The position numbers and the translations under genes were made by a program. 64,000 nucleotides of DNA from contig NZ_CP103794.1 in NCBI RefSeq assembly GCF_030388325.1, forward strand, positions 4,588,001 through 4,652,000. Direction: 5' to 3'. Source of the DNA: Flavobacterium johnsoniae. Its GTDB lineage: Bacteria; Bacteroidota; Bacteroidia; Flavobacteriales; Flavobacteriaceae. Within the stretch, counting starts at the first letter, position 1, and each line of letters starts with the position of its first letter. Shown here piece by piece: positions 1-7,628 of the stretch. The notes beneath the pieces are model-generated. The model saw nothing but the letters and a program-made list of their open reading frames with translations. It was not told the DNA's origin and did no database searches.

Positions 1-218
1 TTCACCCAAATGCAAAGCGACTTAGATTCTGAAAAAAGAGCCATGCAGAGAATCTGGAAACAACGTGAGAAGCAAATCGTTCAAAGTTCATACTTTTTAG
101 AATGTACGGCTCGATTCGTGGAATCGCTGGAAATGCCGTTCAGAGTGTAAAAGCATTAGAATTGGATTTTATTGAAGGTGAATCGGAAGATGAAGAACCT
201 AAGGAATTGTTTGAATAA
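1..218 (+). pseudogene. 3' end of a DUF2130-like gene, apparently frameshifted
   Basis: Only the end of the gene lies in the window. Reading from base 1 gives a charged helix containing DLDSEKRAMQRIWKQREKQI, which I recognise as the C-terminal part of DUF2130 proteins. That frame ends at the stop at 148-150. The expected family ending (MYGSIRGIAGNAVQSVKALEL, then an acidic tail) is instead encoded from 102 in another frame and stops at 216-218. The switch falls near the T-run at 94-98. Either one base is missing here (sequencing error or true mutation) or the gene is broken. The family's function is unknown. Recognition is from memory of the family, so the call is moderate. Confidence 0.55.
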
Positions 219-242
219 TTTTATTCAAATTAAAACGCCAAG

Positions 243-346
243 TTTGTCATTTCGACGAAGGAGAAATCTTCGCAAGTAGCTCCGTTCCCATAAGTCAATC
301 TTTGTAGATCTTCTCGTGGAGATTTCTCCTTCGTCGAAATGACAAA
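243..346. repeat. dispersed inverted repeat, family A, copy 1
   Basis: A 27-base arm at 243-269, beginning TTTGTCATTTCGACGAAGGA, is perfectly complemented by 320-346. The same outer arm with a few changed bases forms the repeat at 7359-7464, and the spacers share words such as GATCTTCTCGTGGAGA/CTTGTGGAGA. It fills the gap between two genes pointing toward each other and could act as a bidirectional terminator. I infer a mobile or REP-like palindromic element. Confidence 0.85.
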
Positions 347-370
347 AAATGTGTAAAAAAGATATAAATG

Positions 371-1144
371 TTAATCGACTTTCTTCAAAACCGCTAATTT
401 CCCAGAAGGATTTGACAACGTAAGCCTATTATTTTCAATAGAATAAGTTGTTGTGCTTTGCAATGCTTTTAAAAAATCTCCTTCTTTATTTCCAGGTGCG
501 CAAGCCATTAAAGTCGAAACCACTTTGGTAAAACGCAAAAGATCTTTTTCGTAAAAAATTTGTCCTGTAATCGAATTACAACCTCCAAAACCTGAAAATC
601 TGTTTTCGGTTGAATTAATTTCAAGTCTCGGAAATTCTTTCTGGAAATCGGTTGCAAAAACTTTATATCCGTTCAATTCTTCCAAAACCCAAATATCATG
701 AAGACGATAATCTGTAATAAATTTTCCGCATCCGCTCAATTTTTTCGTTTCTAATTCTGAATTGTTTTTAATCTCAACCTTGACACTATAAGGCGAAATT
801 GCACCAGACATAGAATCTTGACAGTCTAATTGCTGAATTGTTATAGTTGCAGAAGCAGTTTCGTTACTTACTTTATACATTCGAACATTTGCATCCATAG
901 CTCGTATTGCCTCAACGGCAGGAAAAGTAATACTTTCTTTTCCTGCAATTAATGAGGTGAAAATAATTTGATCATTTCCTATTTTAATTCCCCAAAACGG
1001 CTCATTTCCAGTAGCTTTAAAATAAAAATTCAAATCGTCTTGAGATGTTCCTGAAGGTGTTTTATCTTTTGATTCTTTGCCCGCTGTACTTTTACAGCCT
1101 ATCATTAAAACTGATAATAGCAATATTGAAAGGATTCTTTTCAT
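371..1144 (-). CDS. lipoprotein with COG3650-like and META (HslJ-like) domains
   Basis: The 257-residue product starts with a lipoprotein signal (hydrophobic stretch, then lipobox-like MIGC at residues 14-17), so it should be attached to a membrane from the periplasmic side. Residues about 40-125 (FKATGNEPFWGIKI and following) resemble the COG3650 domain. Residues about 150-255 form a META domain, the fold of the heat-shock protein HslJ, with WVLEELNG, FSGFGGCNSITG and a late MACAP segment. META domains are associated with stress and novobiocin resistance in enterobacteria, but the molecular role is not established. The gene is monocistronic, transcribed away from the nitrite operon. Both domains are recognised by pattern only. 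Confidence 0.75.
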   Translation of the reverse strand: MKRILSILLLSVLMIGCKSTAGKESKDKTPSGTSQDDLNFYFKATGNEPFWGIKIGNDQIIFTSLIAGKESITFPAVEAIRAMDANVRMYKVSNETASATITIQQLDCQDSMSGAISPYSVKVEIKNNSELETKKLSGCGKFITDYRLHDIWVLEELNGYKVFATDFQKEFPRLEINSTENRFSGFGGCNSITGQIFYEKDLLRFTKVVSTLMACAPGNKEGDFLKALQSTTTYSIENNRLTLSNPSGKLAVLKKVD

Positions 1145-1365
1145 AGTATTTCTGTTTAAAAAATGTTCTTCTTAAGAAAAACAACCATAAAATTCTTATG
1201 AATTTACGACATTTTTTTGAAAAGCTTATTTAGAATCTTTTCAAATTTATAAAAATATCAATTCGCCAAATTCATCTAAAAGCCGTACTACGTAAAAGAT
1301 TACGACAAAATACGTAGTCATGAAAACTTCAATCTACTCAAAAAATATTTTTATTACGTATTTTT

Positions 1366-1388
1366 ATAAGTACAAATACTTATATTTG
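1366..1388 (+). promoter_or_regulatory. nirB promoter with TAAGTA-N4-TACTTAT operator
   Basis: TATATTTG at 1381-1388 fits the Bacteroidota -7 box TAnnTTTG. Overlapping it by three bases is the palindrome ATAAGTA (1366-1372), CAAA, TACTTAT (1377-1383). No clear -33 TTG is visible. The same composite occurs before moeA and, with one mismatch, before the narK gene at 8386. TACTTAT satisfies the enterobacterial NarL heptamer TACYYMT. A nitrate-responsive regulator site is an inference. Several TACGTA words lie upstream (1290-1361). Confidence 0.65.
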
Positions 1389-1414
1389 CGTAGTAATACT
1401 TAATTAAAAAAATC

Positions 1415-3928
1415 ATGATTAGAGTAATAGTAGTTGGAAACGGCATGGTTGGTTATAAATTTTGCGAAAAATTCATTGCAAAATCAGGACAAGAAAAGTA
1501 TCAGATTACTGTATTTGGTGAAGAACCAAGACGAGCCTACGATCGCGTTCACTTAAGTGAATACTTTGGAGGAAAAACAGCAGATGATTTATCATTATCT
1601 ACAACCGAATGGTACTTAGAAAACAATATTATTCTAAACACATCTGAATTAATTACAGATATTAATCGTGATGTAAAAACAATTCACACGCACTTAGGAA
1701 AAACACATACGTACGATTACTTAGTTTTAGCTACAGGTTCTTCGGCATTTGTTCCGCCAATTGAAGGTGTAGAAAAAGAAGGTGTTTTTGTTTACAGAAC
1801 CATCGAAGATTTGGATGCCATTATGTCTTACGCCAAAAAAATAAAAATAAAAGGTGCAACAGAAGCTGCAGTTTTGGGTGGCGGTTTATTAGGTCTTGAA
1901 GCAGCAAAAGCCGTTAGAGATTTAGGATTGAATCCGCATGTGGTGGAATTTGCTCCACGCTTAATGCCAAGACAATTGGATCAAGGTGCCAGCGATATGC
2001 TTCAAGCTAAAATTGAAGAATTAAATATCGGAATTCATCTTAACAAAGCGACGCAATATATTGACGGAAAGGAAAGTATAACAGGAATGATGTTTGCAAA
2101 CGACGAATTGTTAAAAGTAGACATGTTGGTTATTTCTGCCGGAATTAAACCTCGCGACGAACTGGCAAGAGTTTCGGGACTTGAAGTTGGTGTAAGAGGT
2201 GGAATTGTGGTAAACAATCAAATGCAGACATCAGATCCTTCTATTTTTGCAATTGGAGAAGCGGCACTTTATAACCAAAACATTTACGGACTTGTTGCTC
2301 CAGGTTACGAAATGGCCGATGTTGCCGCCGAGCAAATCTTAAATGGCGAGAAAACCATGAGAGAAACCATCGATATGTCGACTCAATTAAAATTAATTGG
2401 TGTTGAAGTAGCAAGTTTTGGTGATCCTTTTATAGAAAATGAAAATGTAACCGCTATTATATATGAGAATAAGTTAAGCGGAATCTACAAAAGAATTAAC
2501 GTTACCAAAGATTCTAAAACGCTTTTAGGTGGAATTTTAGTTGGAGATTCTAGCGATTACAATTCGCTATTTCAGATTTATAATAACGGAATGGCTTTGC
2601 CTAAAAATCCAGAAGATTTGATTTTAGGTTCAAGAGACGGTTCTGAAGGTTCAAGTTTAGGAAGTGTAATGGATTTGCCAGACACAGCAGTAATTTGTTC
2701 TTGCGAAAATGTGACGAAAGGTTCAATTTGCTGCAAAATTTTAGACGAAAGCTGTTCTTCACTTTCAGACGTAGTAAAAGCAACCAAAGCCACTTCTGGT
2801 TGTGGAGGCTGTAAACCTATGGTTTCTGATTTGGTAAAAGCGACTCAAAAATCTCTAGGAAAAGAGGTAAAAGAAGTTATCTGCGAGCATTTCAGTTACA
2901 CGCGTCAGGAATTATTTGATTTGGTAAAAATTAATAAGTATGAAAATTTCTACGATGTCTTAGATCATCACGGAAAAGGCGACGGATGCGAAATCTGCAA
3001 ACCTGTTGTAGCATCAATTTTCTCTAGTATTTACAACGATACGGCAAACAAGCACGTAACCACGCAAGATACAAACGATAGATTTTTGGCTAATATCCAA
3101 AGAAACGGAACATATTCTGTAGTTCCGAGAGTTGCTGGTGGAGAAATTACTGCCGAGAAATTAATCGTAATTGGCGAAGTGGCAAAACAATTCGATTTAT
3201 ATACCAAAATTACCGGAGCGCAAAGAGTTGATTTATTCGGAGCACATTTGAGTGATCTTCCAAAAATCTGGAAAATCTTAATCGACAATGGTTTTGAAAG
3301 CGGTCATGCTTACGGAAAATCGCTTCGTGCAGTAAAAAGCTGTGTCGGAAATGCTTGGTGCCGTTACGGAATGGACGACAGCGCCGGATTTGCTATCGAA
3401 CTCGAAAACAGATACAAAGGAATTCGTTCTCCGCATAAACTAAAAGGTGGAGTTTCGGCATGCATTCGCGAATGCGCAGAAGCACGCGGAAAAGATTTCG
3501 GATTAATCGCCGTTGAAGGCGGATGGAATTTATACATCGCAGGAAATGGTGGTGCAAACCCAAAGCATGCGGTTTTATTAGCCGAAAAAATCGACAAAGA
3601 AACGGTTATAAAATACATGGACAGATTCTTAATGTATTACATCCGCACTGCCGGTCCGCTAATTAGAACTTCAACTTGGTTAGAAAAACTAGACGGAGGT
3701 TTAGAGTATTTAAAAGAAGTTATTATCGAAGACAGCCTAGGAATCTGCGAAACATTAGAAGCCGAAATGCAGACTTTAGTAAACACTTTTGAATGCGAAT
3801 GGAAACAAGTTTTAGAAAAACCAAGATTATTGAAACGTTTCAATCATTTTGTGAACTCAGACGAGAAAGATGACAACATTGCTTTTGTGCCATTAAGAGA
3901 CCAAAAAGCACCAAAAGCGTGGACTTAA
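1415..3928 (+). CDS. nirB: assimilatory nitrite reductase [NAD(P)H], large subunit
   Basis: This 837-residue enzyme reduces nitrite to ammonium in the cytoplasm using NAD(P)H, FAD, an iron-sulfur cluster and siroheme. Residues 1-300 form the FAD/NAD(P) oxidoreductase half (IVVGNGMVGYKF near the start, a second Rossmann motif AAVLGGGLLGLEAAKA near 150). A BFD-like [2Fe-2S] domain follows, beginning at C428-S-C430 and ending GCGGCKP, then a second, degenerate BFD-like copy (CEICKP). The sulfite/nitrite reductase ferredoxin half lies at about 550-615. The siroheme/[4Fe-4S] ligands are C643-x5-C649 and C683-x3-C687. Length and order match typical NirB. nirD follows, separated by a structured spacer. 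Siroheme could be supplied by the cobA gene at 23479. Confidence 0.95.
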   Translation: MIRVIVVGNGMVGYKFCEKFIAKSGQEKYQITVFGEEPRRAYDRVHLSEYFGGKTADDLSLSTTEWYLENNIILNTSELITDINRDVKTIHTHLGKTHTYDYLVLATGSSAFVPPIEGVEKEGVFVYRTIEDLDAIMSYAKKIKIKGATEAAVLGGGLLGLEAAKAVRDLGLNPHVVEFAPRLMPRQLDQGASDMLQAKIEELNIGIHLNKATQYIDGKESITGMMFANDELLKVDMLVISAGIKPRDELARVSGLEVGVRGGIVVNNQMQTSDPSIFAIGEAALYNQNIYGLVAPGYEMADVAAEQILNGEKTMRETIDMSTQLKLIGVEVASFGDPFIENENVTAIIYENKLSGIYKRINVTKDSKTLLGGILVGDSSDYNSLFQIYNNGMALPKNPEDLILGSRDGSEGSSLGSVMDLPDTAVICSCENVTKGSICCKILDESCSSLSDVVKATKATSGCGGCKPMVSDLVKATQKSLGKEVKEVICEHFSYTRQELFDLVKINKYENFYDVLDHHGKGDGCEICKPVVASIFSSIYNDTANKHVTTQDTNDRFLANIQRNGTYSVVPRVAGGEITAEKLIVIGEVAKQFDLYTKITGAQRVDLFGAHLSDLPKIWKILIDNGFESGHAYGKSLRAVKSCVGNAWCRYGMDDSAGFAIELENRYKGIRSPHKLKGGVSACIRECAEARGKDFGLIAVEGGWNLYIAGNGGANPKHAVLLAEKIDKETVIKYMDRFLMYYIRTAGPLIRTSTWLEKLDGGLEYLKEVIIEDSLGICETLEAEMQTLVNTFECEWKQVLEKPRLLKRFNHFVNSDEKDDNIAFVPLRDQKAPKAWT

Positions 3929-4159
3929 AAAAATATCTTGCAACAAAGACACAAAGCCAAAAGTCAAATTATAAAAACTTAAAGAAAAAAACTTAGCGTC
4001 TTAGCGTCTTCGTGGCAAAACACCATAAAGCTCCAAAAAAAAAAAAAAAAAATCATTAAACGTTTGCTGTCCTTCTTACCCTCTTTTTTTACTGCGCCAT
4101 CATAACTCTCATGATTGTAAAAAGAGGGCTAAGAAACAGGAAATCAAAACTTAATCAAA
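3929..4159. repeat. nirB-nirD spacer: degenerate repeat, A18 run and long hairpin
   Basis: The first 90 bases are low-complexity words (ACAAAGACACAAAG, TTAGCGTCTTAGCGTC). An uninterrupted run of 18 A occupies 4035-4052. A long imperfect hairpin follows: TTCTTACCCTCTTTTTTTAC (4073-4092) pairs with 4117-4135, and an inner stem ATCAT (4099-4103) pairs with ATGAT (4111-4115). No promoter box is obvious. The hairpin could process the nirBD transcript or tune nirD expression. Confidence 0.6.
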
Positions 4160-4537
4160 ATGGAAGAAATCTTAAATCAATACGAAACGGTTCACGCGAG
4201 CGATGCAACAATTTGGTTCAAAGCAGGTAAAGTAGAAGATTTTCCAACCAATCGCGGCGGATGCATAAAATATAAAAACAAGCAGATTGCTATTTTCAAT
4301 TTCACACGTCGTAACGAGTGGTACGCTTGCCAAAACGCCTGTCCGCACAAAATGGAAATGGTGCTTTCAAGAGGAATGACAGGTTCTGCTGATGATATTC
4401 CGAAAATCGCTTGTCCGATGCATAAAAAAACTTTTTCTCTTGTTGACGGTTCAAATTTAAATGGCGACGATTTCAAAATTGCAACCTATCCGATTAAAGT
4501 AGTTGAAAACGAAGTCTTTGTTGGATTTGCAGATTAG
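4160..4537 (+). CDS. nirD: nitrite reductase small subunit, Rieske type
   Basis: This 125-residue NirD-family protein pairs with NirB for NAD(P)H-dependent nitrite reduction. It is a single Rieske-like domain with the ligand pairs C-P-H (in CQNACPHKMEMV) and C-P-M-H (in IACPMHKKTF). The extra disulfide cysteines of bc1-type Rieske proteins are absent, as expected for NirD. It has no signal peptide, consistent with the cytoplasm. It follows nirB on the same strand after 231 bases of structured spacer and probably shares its transcript. Confidence 0.93.
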   Translation: MEEILNQYETVHASDATIWFKAGKVEDFPTNRGGCIKYKNKQIAIFNFTRRNEWYACQNACPHKMEMVLSRGMTGSADDIPKIACPMHKKTFSLVDGSNLNGDDFKIATYPIKVVENEVFVGFAD

Positions 4538-4611
4538 ACTTTTTAAGAGGCAAGAAGCAAGAGACAAGATGAAACAATTTTTCAAATCTTGCTTCTTTCT
4601 TCTTTCATCTC

Positions 4612-4680
4612 ACTTTCGACTTTTGACTTTTGACTTTCGACTTTTGACTTTTGACTTTCGACTTTTCTACTTTTCTACTT
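4612..4680. repeat. short tandem repeat (GACTTTTGACTTTC words)
   Basis: About seven imperfect copies of TTTTGACTTTCGAC-type words lie head to tail between nirD and the next gene, ending in two copies of CTTTTCTA. The units are 7-8 bases with no spacers, so this is not a CRISPR array. It ends immediately before the promoter at 4684. Confidence 0.8.
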
Positions 4681-4683
4681 AAT

Positions 4684-4695
4684 TACGTATCTTTG
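4684..4695 (+). promoter_or_regulatory. probable promoter of the DUF4202-kinase genes
   Basis: TATCTTTG at 4688-4695 fits TAnnTTTG, 22 bases before the ATG at 4718. It overlaps TACGTAT (4684-4690), echoing the TACTTAT/-7 overlap at nirB and moeA, but without the upstream TAAGTA half. Confidence 0.5.
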
Positions 4696-4717
4696 AAATC
4701 TATTATTAAACCAAAAA

Positions 4718-5302
4718 ATGACTACACCTTTTCAAAAAGCAAGCGAATGGATTGATGCGGAGAATGCACAAGATCCAAACATCGAAACAGACAATAATAA
4801 AGAATATCCTAAAGAATTATTGTATTCAAACCGGATGTACGAAAGACTGATGCAGTTTGAACCAAATGCTTCAGAAGAAATCCAAATCGCTTCAAAAGCG
4901 CAGCATATCTGCAGATGGAAAGTCGCTCGTGAATCTTACCCAATGGATCGCGTTGGTTATTTGAAATGGAGAGAAGAATTGAAAAAATTCCACGCAAAAA
5001 CTACTGCCGAAATTTTGACAAAAGCTGGTTATAATCAAACTTTTATTGATCGCGTTTCATTTTTAATTGAGAAAAAATTACTTAAAAAAGATGCCGAAAC
5101 TCAATTATTGGAAGATGTAATTTGCCTTGTATTTTTAGAACATTATTTAGAGCCATTCGTTCATAAACACGACGAAGAAAAACTAAAAAACATCATCAAA
5201 AAAACTTGGGATAAAATGTCTGATAAAGGTCATCAGGAAGCATTAAAAATCAATTATTCTGAAGAAAATTTAAACCTAATAAAAGCTTCTTTGGGATTGT
5301 AA
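4718..5302 (+). CDS. DUF4202 protein of nitrite assimilation operon
   Basis: The 194-residue product looks like a DUF4202 protein: PFQKASEWIDAENAQDPN at the start, then AQHICRWKVARESYPMDRVGY and KWREELKKFHA in the middle. It has no signal peptide or membrane segment, so it is cytoplasmic. The conserved His, Cys, Arg and Asp residues around positions 65-80 resemble an active or metal site, but no activity is known to me. I recall the family near nitrate/sulfur assimilation genes. Here it lies between nirD and the nitrate-sensor kinase, whose start is only 7 bases beyond its stop, so the two are co-transcribed. Confidence 0.75.
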   Translation: MTTPFQKASEWIDAENAQDPNIETDNNKEYPKELLYSNRMYERLMQFEPNASEEIQIASKAQHICRWKVARESYPMDRVGYLKWREELKKFHAKTTAEILTKAGYNQTFIDRVSFLIEKKLLKKDAETQLLEDVICLVFLEHYLEPFVHKHDEEKLKNIIKKTWDKMSDKGHQEALKINYSEENLNLIKASLGL

Positions 5303-5309
5303 AAAAGAT

Positions 5310-7121
5310 ATGAAAAAAAGCAATCAGGAAGCTGCAGAAAAAATCACTTTCAAAAATTTACGCCGTTTGTATTTTTTTGCGCTTCTTACTATTGCCTTAA
5401 CTATAATTGTCAGTCAATTTTTAGTGCAATACAATCTAAATCAGCAGTTAAGCGATTCTAAGATTATCAATTTTTCGGGCAAGCAAAGAATGCTGAGTCA
5501 GAAAATTGTAAAAGAAGTATTGATTTTACACTACGTTTCAGATTCTGCTTCTGATAAAAAAACTTCGCATCTAAAAAGTGTTTTAGCACTTTGGAAAAAA
5601 AACCAAAATGCGTTAGAAAACGGAAATGACAGCTTAGCTTTTCCTAAAGAAAAATCAGAAACACTTTCTAAATTATATCTTGAAATAAATCCTATTTTCA
5701 ACAAAATTGCAGAAACCACCGATCTATTTCTTCTTAATTTAAAACAGAAAAAAAACACTTTAGAAAATCAAAAATTAGTTGAAGTAATTTTAGAAAACGA
5801 AGGCATTTTTCTTTCTAAAATGAATCAAATCGTAACGCAATACGATCTCGAAGCGCACGAAAAAGTAACCGAACAACGCAGAATAGAATATTGGATTTTT
5901 GGTTTTACCTTATTGATACTTCTTTTAGAATTTTTCTTCATTTTCAAACCTACAAATAAGAAAATCGAGAAATTAATTGCAAAACTTTTATCTTCTGAGA
6001 AGAAAGCTTTAAAGCTTGCATACGACACAGAAATTATCAGCGAAATTAAGGAAAACTCCGTAAAGGAATTAAAATCGCTTAATTACGCAATGGAGAATAC
6101 TTTACTCTATTGCCGAATCGCGCCAGATGGATCGATTATACATGTTGGAGAAAAATTTGCCAAACTTCTTAATTATACCAAGTTTTCATCTAACAAAAAG
6201 TTTTCAGAAGTATTAACAGTAGATGAAAAAGAGCAAGTCAATTTTGACCGTTTAATTTTCGAAAAACAACGTAGCGGATGGCAAGGCGAAGTCAAGATTT
6301 TATCGAAAGAAAACAATGAAATCTGGCTCGATTTATCAATGGTTCCGGTAATGATTAAAAAAGATGAATTGGAACTTTTAATCGTCTGCTTCAACATCAC
6401 CGAACGTAAAAAAGCGCAACGAGAAGTCGAACGTTTGAACCTTGAAAACACAACCGAAAAAATTAATCAGCAAAAGATTATTTCGAGTAAAATAGTTGAA
6501 AATCAGGAAAATGAACAAAACCGAATTGCCAAAGAAATTCACGACGGAATTGGACAAATGCTCACTGGTTTAAAGTTCAGTCTAGAAAGCATCAATTTAG
6601 ATGACAGAGAAAAATCAGAACAAAAAATTGAGTATTTAAAGAAACTTTCTTTAGACATCATAAAAGGTGTCCGCACGGCAACTTTCAATTTAATGCCTCC
6701 TGAATTGAGCGATCACGGAATTGTTTCTTCGCTGGCAAAACTTACACAAGAACTTTCTAAACTAACCGGAAAAGAAATCCTTTTTTACAACAAAACCGAT
6801 TTTAATCAGCGTTTAGATTCTTTAATAGAAATCAATATTTATCGCCTTACACAAGAAGCGATTAACAATGCCATAAAATACGCTGAATCATCGCATATAA
6901 TTGTCGGACTTTCTCATAGCGAAACACTTCTAAGTATTATCGTAGACGACAATGGAAAAGGTTTCGACATCAATTCGGTCGACAAAAAAAGAAACAGCGA
7001 ATCTGGAATGGGACTTTTATTTATGAAAGAAAGAATTCAATACATCAACGGCCGCGTTTTCATCAATTCAATTCCAGGCGAAGGAACGAGAATTACCTTT
7101 AATATTCCGATTCTTAAATGA
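5310..7121 (+). CDS. NarX-like sensor histidine kinase (PilJ-PAS-HisKA_3-HATPase)
   Basis: The 603-residue membrane sensor has TM1 at about 20-40 and TM2 at about 192-215. Between them is a periplasmic PilJ/NarX-type four-helix domain carrying the conserved INFSGKQRMLSQKI (residues 53-66), the counterpart of the nitrate-binding P-box of NarX. A PAS domain (about 255-375) and coiled coil lead to a HisKA_3 dimerisation helix with EIHDGIGQ, the phosphorylated His being H411. A HATPase_c domain ends the protein (EAINNAIKYA, DDNGKGFD, GMGLLFMKERI). I infer nitrate or nitrite sensing. The obvious partner is the response regulator at 7629, separated by repeat-rich DNA with its own promoter. Confidence 0.88.
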   Translation: MKKSNQEAAEKITFKNLRRLYFFALLTIALTIIVSQFLVQYNLNQQLSDSKIINFSGKQRMLSQKIVKEVLILHYVSDSASDKKTSHLKSVLALWKKNQNALENGNDSLAFPKEKSETLSKLYLEINPIFNKIAETTDLFLLNLKQKKNTLENQKLVEVILENEGIFLSKMNQIVTQYDLEAHEKVTEQRRIEYWIFGFTLLILLLEFFFIFKPTNKKIEKLIAKLLSSEKKALKLAYDTEIISEIKENSVKELKSLNYAMENTLLYCRIAPDGSIIHVGEKFAKLLNYTKFSSNKKFSEVLTVDEKEQVNFDRLIFEKQRSGWQGEVKILSKENNEIWLDLSMVPVMIKKDELELLIVCFNITERKKAQREVERLNLENTTEKINQQKIISSKIVENQENEQNRIAKEIHDGIGQMLTGLKFSLESINLDDREKSEQKIEYLKKLSLDIIKGVRTATFNLMPPELSDHGIVSSLAKLTQELSKLTGKEILFYNKTDFNQRLDSLIEINIYRLTQEAINNAIKYAESSHIIVGLSHSETLLSIIVDDNGKGFDINSVDKKRNSESGMGLLFMKERIQYINGRVFINSIPGEGTRITFNIPILK

Positions 7122-7127
7122 GATAAT

Positions 7128-7335
7128 GTGGCAATTAGATAATTTGATAATTACGTAAAGTATCTCAAAACATTTTCTAATTGCCGCATTAACTAATTAT
7201 CTAATTATTAGGGCGAGCCAGCATTAGAAAAAGTGGGCAAACAAACTTTGTCTATATTCGCCCACTTTCCCTAATGCTGTCGGGCTATCCGGGCTACTTC
7301 GGTAGCTTCCTCCTATCCCTCTCGCGGGCAAACGG
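7128..7335. repeat. nested intergenic repeats, including a G+C-rich element
   Basis: Two repeats lie back to back. At 7136-7205, AATGTGGCAATTAGATAA-type words are complemented by TCTAATTGCCGCATT. At 7221-7238 and 7260-7277 an imperfect inverted repeat (GCATTAG and AAGTGGGC arms) follows, continuing into a conspicuously G+C-rich stretch (7278-7335) with TCGGGCTATCC and TCCTCCTATCCCTC. TCGGGCTATCC is a word I recall from dispersed repeats in Flavobacterium. No reading frame is convincing. Confidence 0.7.
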
Positions 7336-7358
7336 TTTCAAGATATAATCAAGTTCTA

Positions 7359-7464
7359 TTTGTCATTTCGAGGAACGAGAAATCTCCACAAGGAGCTCTA
7401 CAAAGATTGGCGATTTAGATTGCGGAGTTTCTTGTGGAGATTTCTCGTTCCTCGAAATGACAAA
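7359..7464. repeat. dispersed inverted repeat, family A, copy 2
   Basis: A perfect 34-base inverted repeat: the arm at 7359-7392 begins TTTGTCATTTCGAGGAACGA and is complemented by 7431-7464 across a 38-base spacer. It is the same family as 243-346, with CGAGGAACGAG replacing CGACGAAGGAG. Changes in one arm are matched in the other, so pairing is preserved. It lies between the kinase and regulator genes. Confidence 0.88.
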
Positions 7465-7562
7465 CTTGATGTAAAACTTTCTCAAAATTTAGAGTTTTAT
7501 CCTTGAAATTTAAAATTCCCAACATTAGAAATTTTAATATTGGAATTTATTTTTAAAAAAAG

Positions 7563-7574
7563 TACGTATATTAG
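7563..7574 (+). promoter_or_regulatory. weak candidate promoter/operator of the response regulator gene
   Basis: TACGTAT (7563-7569) overlaps TATATTAG (7567-7574), a two-base departure from TAnnTTTG. A mirrored AATATACGTA lies at 7591-7600, giving a spaced inverted repeat TACGTATATT...AATATACGTA. This could be an autoregulatory site. Evidence is by position and resemblance to the nirB operator only. Confidence 0.3.
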
Positions 7575-7628
7575 CATCTTCTTTTAGATGAATATACGTA
7601 AAAATCCAAAATCAAAATTAAGTAAAGT

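Noticed and set aside
4612..4680. Possible CRISPR-like array
   Set aside because: Units are only 7-8 bases, without unique spacers and without cas genes nearby.
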